Source: Artemia franciscana (lineage: Eukaryota; Arthropoda; Branchiopoda; Anostraca; Artemiidae). From it: a DNA stretch of 64,000 nt. Numbering within the stretch: position 1 is the stretch's first letter; the number at the start of each line of letters is the position of its first letter. Position numbers and translations under genes: made by a program. The DNA lies in the NCBI RefSeq assembly GCF_032884065.1, contig NC_088863.1, positions 46,707,797-46,771,796 of the forward strand, read 5' to 3'. Of this stretch, positions 56,492-64,000 are shown piece after piece. The notes under the pieces are model-generated. The model worked only from the letters and a program-made list of their open reading frames with translations, searched no databases and was not told where the DNA came from.

Positions 56492-58550
56492 TTTTTCAAA
56501 CAGTTCATGGTAACGAAATGTAGTTAGGAGCAATCCGGCTTTATAGTAGCCGAAACTATAAAAAAACGGAATTTCGATACCAATAGATACAACAAAAGGA
56601 TCATATTTTTATGCTGATTTTGAATATATAAGTTTCATCAAGCTTAATCTTACCCATCACAATGTTACGAGTCTAAGAAAATTTGCCTTATTTTTAAAAC
56701 AGGGGGAAACACCGCCTAAAAGTAACACAATCTTAATGAAAATCACACCATCAGATTCAGCGCATCAGAGAACCCTACTGAAGATGTTTAAAGTTTCTAT
56801 CTGCAAAAATGTGCAATTTTGTATTTTTTGCCAGAAGAAAGATCACAGATGCGTCTTTGTTGTTTTTTTTTTCCCAGGGGTGATCGTATCAATCCAGTGG
56901 TTCTAGAATGTCGAGAGGTCTCATTTTAAGGGAAATTAAAAGTTCTAGTGGCCTTTTTAAGTGACCAAAAATTGGAGGGCAGCCAGGCCCCCTCTCACGC
57001 TAATTTTTTCCTTAAGTCACCGGATCAAAATTTTTGAGATAGCCATTTTGTTCAGAATGGTCGAAGATCTAATACAGATTTCTTTGGGGACGACTTAATC
57101 CTCCACATTCCCCGGGAGAGGGACTGCAAGTTATGAACTTTGCCCATGGTTTGCATATAGTATTGGTTATTGAGAAGTATATTAAAGTTTCCAGGAGAAA
57201 CTATTTCTATTTCTGGGGGGTCGGGGGGAGGAGGTTATTTCCTCCTCCCCCGTGGGGAATTGTGGGGAAAGAAAACTTCAATGAAGGGAGCGCTGGATTT
57301 TCCAGCGTTATATAAAAAAACAATGAGAAATTAAATAAAAAAAAAAATTCTTCAACTGAAAGTAAGGAGCAAAATTAAAACTTAAAACGAAGAGAAATTA
57401 TTACGTATATGAGGGGGTTCGTCGCCTTGTCAATACCTCGCTCTTTACGCTAAAGTATTTTTAGTAATTTCAAAAGATCTATTTATTTTAATTAAACGGC
57501 CTTTGTGATTCAGGGGTTATTCTTAAAGAATAAGAACAAAATGAGAGGCTTAGTATAAAGAGCGAGGTATTGACAAGGGGGCGAACCCCCTCGTATACGT
57601 TATAAGAATATACGAATACAGCTCGTACGTTCGTTAAGTAATTTAATTTGTAAGTTACGTATATCTATTAGTAATCAAAAACCTTCGTAAATAAGATTAA
57701 AAGTTCTAGTGGCCCTTTTAAGTAACCAACAAACTGGAGGGCAACTAGGCATCCTCCCCGTCCCTTTTTTCTCTAAGTCGTCTGATCAAAACTAAGAAAG
57801 CCATTTAGCTACAAACAAATAATATTATTTTGTAAATTTTGTTTTAATTATTCATGTACGGTGAGCCAAAATCAAAACCTGCATTAATTCAAAAACTTTT
57901 AGAAAATAAATTAAAGAAAGTTTTTTTAGTTGAACAGAAATTATTACGAATATGAGGGGGTTTGTCCCCTCCTCAATACCAAGCTCTTTACGCTGAAGTA
58001 TTTTTAGTAATTTCAAAAGAGCCATTTATTCTAATTAAACGGCCTTTGTGATTCAGGGGTCACTCTTAAAGAGTTGGAACAAAATTCGAACTTTAGTGTA
58101 AAGAGCAAAGTATTGACGAGCGGGCAACCCCCACATATACGCAATAAAAATATACAAATATAGAGGTCCGTTAAATAAGTCAATTTTAAGTTACGTATAA
58201 TTATTACTAATTAAAAACGTTCGTAAATAAAATTAAAAGTTCTAATAGCCTTTTTAAGCAACAAAAATTGGAGGGCAACTAGGCCCCCCAGCCCTTTTTT
58301 TCTCAAAATCATCCGATCAAAACTATGAGAAACTCATTTAGCCAAAAAAAAGCTAAATTAATAGGTAAATTTCGTTTTAATTATTAATGTACGGTGAGCC
58401 ATAATCAAAACCTGCATTAATTCAAAACGTTCAGAAATTAAATAAGAAAAACAAGTTTTTTTAACTGAAAGTAAGGAGTGACATTAAAATTTTAACGAAC
58501 AGAAATTATTCTGTATATGAAAGGGGATGTCTTCTCCTCGACGCGCCCCA
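56492..58550 (+). mobile_element. Family A element with a duplicated second module
   Basis: The left hairpin is decayed (CAGTTCATGGTAACGAAATG). The first module ends at about 57350. Two successive copies of the second module follow (about 57352-57925 and 57926-58445), each with a CGCTCTTTACGC block and a CAGGGGTYAYTCTTAAAGA block, where other copies have one. The right end (58446-58550) holds only one palindrome arm, cut off directly by the next element's left hairpin. Confidence 0.8.
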
Positions 58551-60740
58551 CTCTTTCAAACAGTTCGTGGTAACGAACTGTAGTAAGGAGCGACCCGCAT
58601 CAATAGCAACAGAAACTCTAAAGAACAAGATTTTGATACCAATTTATGCATCAAAAGAATCGGATTTTTGTGCTGATTTTAAATAAATAAGTTTCATCAA
58701 GTTTAGTGCTCAAAAGTTACGAGCCTGAGAAAATTTGCTTTATTTTTGAAAAAGGGGGAAACACCCCCTAAAAGTCATAGAATCTTAATGAAAATCAAAC
58801 CATTAGATTCAGAGTATTTGAGAACCCGACTGAAGAGGTTTCAAGCTCCTATCTGCAAAACTGTCGAATTTTGTATTTTTTGCCAGAAGAAAGATAACGG
58901 ATGCGTGTTTATTTGTTTTTTTTTCCAGGGGTGATCATATCGATCCAGTGGTCCAAGAAAGTTGTAAGAGGGCTCATTTTAACGAAAATTAAAAGTTCAA
59001 GTGCTCTTTTTAAGTGACCAAAAAATTGGAGGGCAACTAGGTCCCCGCCCATGCTCCGTTTTCGCAAAGTCACCGGATCAGGAGATAGCTATTTTGTCCA
59101 ACATAATCGAAAAATCTAATAACTGTGTCTTTGAGGACGATTTAATCCCCCACAGTCGCCGGGGGGAAGAACTGCAAGTTATGAACTTTGGCCATTGTTT
59201 ACATATAGTAATGGTTATTGGAAAGTATACTGACGTTTTCAGGGGGGATTTTTCTAGTGGCGGAGGGGGGCGCGGTAAGGAAGTTACGTGAGTGGACCTT
59301 TTCATGGGGGAATTTATCATGGGTGAAGGGAATTTCCATAAAGTGGTTTTGAATTTTCCAACGTTGTTTAAAAAAAACAATAAGAAATTAAATAGTGTTT
59401 TCAACTGAAAGTAAGGAGCAACATTAAAACTTAAAACGAACAGAAATTATTACGTATATGAGGGGTTCATCCCCTCCTTAATATCTCGCTCTTTACGCTA
59501 GTCTTTTTAGTAATTTCAAAAGAGCTACTTATTCTAATTAAACGGCCTTTGTGATTCAGGGGTCGTCCTTAAAAAACTGGAACAAAATCCAAACTTTAGT
59601 GTAAAGAGTCAGGTATTGACTAGGGGGACGAACCCCCTCATATATGTAGTAAAAATATACAAATATAGAAGTTCGTTATGTAAGTTAATTTATAAGTTAC
59701 GTATATTTATTACTAATAAAAACGTTCGTAAATAAATTTTAAAGTTCTACTGACCTTTTTAAGTAACCAGAAAAATTGGAGGGCAACTAGGCCACATCAC
59801 CTGCTCCTTTTTTCTCAAAAACGTTCAGTCAAAACTTTGAGAAGGCCATTTAGCCAAACAAGCAAAATTGATACCCAATTTTTCTTTAATTATTCATGAA
59901 CAGCGAGACAAAATCAAAACCTGCATTAATTCAAAAACGTCCAGAAATTAGATTTTAAAAAACTATTTTTTTTTAAACTGAAGTAAGCAGCAACACTAAA
60001 ACTTTAACGAACAGAAATTATTACTTACATGAGGGGGTTCGTTCCCACCTCAATACCTCACTCTTTACGCTAAAGTATTCTTAGTAATTTCAAAAGAGCT
60101 ATTTATTTTAATTAAAAGGCCATAGTGACTCAGGGGTCATTCTTAAAGAACTGGAACAAAATTCGAACTTTATTGTAAAGAGCGAGATACTGATGATATA
60201 CTGACCTCCTCATTTACGCAATAAAAAAGGCGAATATTGAAGTTCGTTACGTAAGTTAATTTGTAAGTTACGTAAATTTACTACTAATAAAAATGTTCAT
60301 CAATAAAATTAAAAGTACTAGTGGCCTTTTTAATTAACCAAAAAAATGGAGGGCAACTATGCCCCCTCCCCAGCCCCTTTTTTCTCAAAATCGACCGATC
60401 AAAAATTTGAGAAAGCCATTTAGCCCAAAAAATAAAATAAATATGCGAATTTCGTTTTAATTATTCATGTACAGGGAGCCAAAGTCAAAACCTGCATTAA
60501 TTCAAAAACGCTAAGAAATTAAATAAAAAAACAAGTTTTTTTTTTAACCGAAAGTAAGGAGAAACATCAAAACTTAAAAGAACAGAAATTGTTCCTTATA
60601 TGAAAGGGCTGTTCCCTCCTCATCGCCCCGCTCTTTACGCTAAAGTTTGACTTTTTCTGACAGCTCTACTTTTAAAACAATAAAAACTTTAATGTCGTTT
60701 TAATGTCGCTCCTTACTTTCAGTTGAAAAGCTTGTTTCTT
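58551..60740 (+). mobile_element. Family A element, head to tail with the previous copy
   Basis: It starts at CAGTTCGTGGTAACGAACTG (58560-58579), joined directly to the truncated palindrome of the previous copy. The first module ends at about 59395. Second-module copies run at 59398-59975 and 59976-60530. A shortened right palindrome (60530-60740) closes with GTCGCTCCTTACTTTCAGTT. Sharing the doubled module with its neighbour suggests both descend from one two-module variant or from unequal exchange. Confidence 0.82.
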
Positions 60741-60814
60741 ATATTTGATTAATACACAGAGGCTGTTTATATGGTGAAAATAAACGGTAAAACGTTAAAT
60801 CTACAGATGGCTTT

Positions 60815-62473
60815 ATAAAGAAATTAAATAAAAAAAACAAGTTTTTTTAAATGAAAGTAAGGAGTAACATTAAAACTTAAAACGAACAGAAATTACTCCG
60901 TATATGAAAGGGGCTTTTCCTCTTAAACGCCCCTACAGTTTGACTCTTAAGAAAATTTAGCGTAAAGAGCGGGGTGCTGAGGAGGAAAAGCCCCTTTCAT
61001 ATACGGAGTAATTTCTGTTCGTTTTAAGTTTTAATCTTGCTCCTTACTTTCATTTAAAAAAACTTGTTTTTTTTTATTTAATTTCTGGACGTTTTTGAAT
61101 TAATGCATGTTTTGATCTTGGATCTCGGCACATAAATAATTAAAACGAAATTTGTATATTAATTATTTGCAATTAATCGGAAGATTTTGAGAAAAAAGGA
61201 ACGAGGGACGAGGCCTAGTTGCCCTCCAATTTTTTGATTACTAAAAAAGGCAACAAGAACTTTTAATTTTTTACGAACGTTTTCATAAGTAAAAAATATA
61301 CATAACTTGCAAATTAACTTACGCAGCGAACTTCTATATTCGTATGTTTTTATTGCGTATATGAGGGGGCTCATTCCTCGTCGATACCTCGCTCTTTATA
61401 CTAAAGCTTAAATTTTGTCCCAATTCCTTAAGAATGACCCCTGAATCAAAAGGTCGTAGAATAAATAGTTGAGACTACTAAAAATACTTTAGCGTAAAGA
61501 GCGAGGTATTACGAGGAGGTAAACCCCTCGTATGCGTAATAATTTCTGTTCGTTTTAAGTTTTAATGCTGCTCCTCACTTTCAGTGGAAAAAACTTTTCA
61601 TATTTATTTTTCATTGTTTTTTTTTCATCATGCTAGAATATCCTGCGCCCCTCCGTTGAAAGTCTCTTCTCCCATGAGAAGTTCCTCCATGGAAAGATCC
61701 TCCCACGTAACCTCCCCCTCAACTCTCCCCCCCAATCCAAAAAATCCCCCTGAAAACGTCTGTACACTTCCGAGTAACCATTACTATATGTAAACACAGG
61801 TCACAGTTTGTAACTTGCAGCCCCTCCCATGGGGACTGCGGGGGAGTAAGTCGTCCCCAAAGACATAGTTATTAGGTTTTTTGACTATGGTAAATAAAAT
61901 GGATATCTCAGAATTTTGATCCGGTGACTTTGGGGAAAAATGAGCGTGGGAGAGGGCCTAGGTGCCCTCCAATTTTTTTTGGTCACTTAAAAAGGGCTCT
62001 ATAACTTTTAATTTCCGTTAGAATGAACCCTTTCGCAACATTCTAGGACCACTGAGTCGATAAGATCACCCCTGGGAAAAAAACAAACAAACAAACAAAA
62101 AAACAAATAAACACGTATCCGTGATTTGTCTTCTGGCAAAAAATACGAAATTCCACATTTTTGTAGATAGGGGCTTGAAAATTCTACAATAAGGTTCTCT
62201 GATACGCTGAATCTGATGGTGTGATTTTTGTTAAGATCATATGACTTTTAGGGGGTGTTTCCCCCTATTTTCGAAAATGAGGCAAATTTTCTCAGGCTCG
62301 TAACTTTTGATGGGTAATACTAATCTTGATGAAACTTATATATTTAAAATCAGCATTAAAATGCAATTCTTCTGATGTAACTATTGGTATCAAAATTCTA
62401 TTTTTTAGAGTTTCGGTTACTATTGAGCCGGGTCGCTCCTTACTACAGTTCGTTACCACGAACTGTTTGAAAA
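60815..62473 (-). mobile_element. Family A element, full length, minus orientation
   Basis: It starts on the minus strand at 62473 with CAGTTCGTGGTAACGAACTG and runs through the first module (to about 61600), the second (to about 61085) and a full palindrome at 60820-61085 (GGGGCTTTTCCTCTTAAACG paired with its complement). It is tail to tail with the 58551-60740 copy, about 75 bp apart. Confidence 0.85.
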
Positions 62474-64000
62474 CATCCTACGCAGGAAAACAACCTTGAG
62501 CTTTTCCTTCACTGGATCTGGTAAAGAACGAGCCACAGGGGATCAAGCAGCCAAGTCACTCTAGTATGACATAGTATCATGTCAACCTACAGCTCATAAA
62601 CCTGTATTAGCACAATTGATTGCCTCTGCTTGGCAACATTGGATCTGAAGCTCGATCCCAAATATGGCAAAGTTGGGTAACGGTCTTGTTACCTACCCTT
62701 GTAAAAAAAAGACCTGGCGACTGAAATGTTAACAACTGTCAACGTCACATGAGTCATTCATGGCTCTGGATGCTCTTTATTATTACTAGGATAGACCCAA
62801 ATGACCTCTCTAAGTTCTAAACCTGGCGATAAACGTAACTTCTTTTACATTGAAAGCTAAACTGGCAGTTTTTGTAATGAATTGGTTGAATGTAACAATT
62901 TTGTTTTTAACTAACAAATTTAAAAAAAAACTTTTGAAAATCTTACCAACAATTACCTAGACTTGAATTTTTTTATCGAATAAAAATAATAGGTCACACT
63001 AGGCACCGACTTTTGACAAAGTTAGACAGGGGGTTGGAATTCAAAGCATATTCTTTTTCACAAAAGAAGAGGAAGAAGAAAAGAAGAGCGAAAGAAAAGA
63101 GGAAACGACAAAGACACGAAAAGAAACGAGACAGAAGAAGAAAAGATGAAACCGGGAAAAGGCACTGGTTCCCTGAGCAAGTTCTTAATAGGCATACCTC
63201 TGCCTTTGCTTTGTTTTTTCTTTCTCCTGTAGAAAGAAATAAATAAAGGAAGGAGAAAAAGCCGTAGCAATAAAAGTATTAACATTTTATTCTTTCATAA
63301 AAAAAAAAATAACACAAAAATAAACAAAATTCTAACAAACACAACATCCGACTATTTATCCAAATCAAAGGGGTTAGTTAACACTCAATCGAAAACACTT
63401 TGTTCATAGGGTTACAGTGAATGAAAACACAGCTGTCCAACCTCTGAGGGGCACCAGTTTGTGTTTTCATTGAAAAAACGCCCCTCCCTCTAAATTTTTG
63501 TAAATTGGCGCCCCTCAATTTCATCCAGTATATATTCACATTAAGAAAAATTGATTAGGGTGCACAATAAATAAGTAAGTCTGTCACAGTTGAGCGTGAT
63601 AACAGCTCTAGAAAATTACAATTAAATTGTACAACAGACAGTCCTAAATTTAAAATCGATACACTGTAATGGGATTGAACAGTTAAGCTAGCACAAAAAG
63701 CTAAAAATTTGAACGGTGAAAAACGATATAGCATTCATTTGTGCATGAAATACGTGGAATGTGCTTATATATTCAATAATATCACAAAAAAAAAAGTCTA
63801 TTAAGAGGTTAGTAGCCTTTTAGATATTAAAATAATGGTTCACCTTTATGCCCCCTTTCCTTCCTAACTCGGAAAAAAAAAGAAAAAAAGAGGATAAAAA
63901 CAAATTATTGATAAAAAGTAATCGTGCAACTCTAAAACGCAACTGTGAACTCAAAATGAATTTGAACAAGAATCACTGTACAAGTTTGGTCGAGGATAAA
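62474..64000. other. Unique-looking sequence with a polypurine tract
   Basis: No repeat family or recognisable gene was found. A purine-rich stretch (63058-63165, GAAGAGGAAGAAGAAAAGAA and similar) opens a Lys/Arg-rich 77-codon frame on the + strand, best explained as low complexity. 63430-63540 holds a GCGCCCCTCAATTT phrase like the 17.2-18.8 kb repeat. Confidence 0.4.

Noticed and set aside
63013..63246. Lys/Arg-rich 77-codon frame
   Set aside because: It is the translation of a polypurine low-complexity tract, with no domain and no splice context.

Overview
The window looks like repeat-rich eukaryotic nuclear DNA from an invertebrate. The one recognisable host gene has GT/AG introns and reads as an arthropod-type inward rectifier potassium channel. 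Intronic and intergenic DNA is AT-rich and packed with degraded transposable elements. An arthropod, perhaps a crustacean with a large genome, is the best guess. The species cannot be fixed from sequence alone. Nothing prokaryotic is present (no operons, no ribosome binding sites, no CRISPR array).

Host gene: four + strand coding exons of a Kir channel lie at 20583-20844, 38845-39026, 41928-42155 and 48760-49152 (open to a stop at 49185). Reading phases match across all three introns (18.0, 2.9 and 6.6 kb). Together they give the slide helix, M1, pore, M2 and almost all of the cytoplasmic domain. The N-terminal start exon was not found, and a further C-terminal exon is possible. The selectivity filter reads T-S-G-F-G instead of T-I/V-G-Y/F-G. 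Parts of the gene are locally duplicated: the end of exon A with its splice donor, and the donor of exon C inside a 263-bp tandem array.

Repeats, named here for convenience. Family A is a modular non-coding element of about 1.5-2.2 kb with a 20-nt hairpin at its left end, short terminal inverted repeats and a long palindrome at its right end. About a dozen copies occur in both orientations and make up most of 11.3-13.9, 15.2-17.0, 32.0-37.5, 39.8-41.4 and 56.5-62.5 kb. Family B is a 270-300 bp module found as tandem arrays (2.7-5.6, 8.2-10.1, 18.9-20.1 kb) and singly; a related module lies inside family A. Family C is a Helentron-like element with about 285-bp tandem core units and a terminal hairpin (22.2-24.1 and 27.2-29.0 kb); the first copy is inserted into a family A copy. 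Family D is a dispersed repeat whose end matches the acceptor region of the first Kir exon.

Other mobile remnants: LINE reverse transcriptase pieces (8.4-9.8 kb +, 14.35-15.0 kb -), a LINE ORF1 with zinc knuckles (25.5-26.9 kb -), a pogo/Tigger-like transposase C-terminus (45.2-46.05 kb -), a mariner-like scrap (47.1 kb), a tRNA-derived SINE with target site duplications (50.4-50.57 kb -), large fold-back elements (6.2-7.75, 13.9-14.25, 37.8-38.6 kb), microsatellites and long poly-T tracts. The Kir gene is therefore a set of small exons scattered among nested transposons, some of which touch its splice signals.
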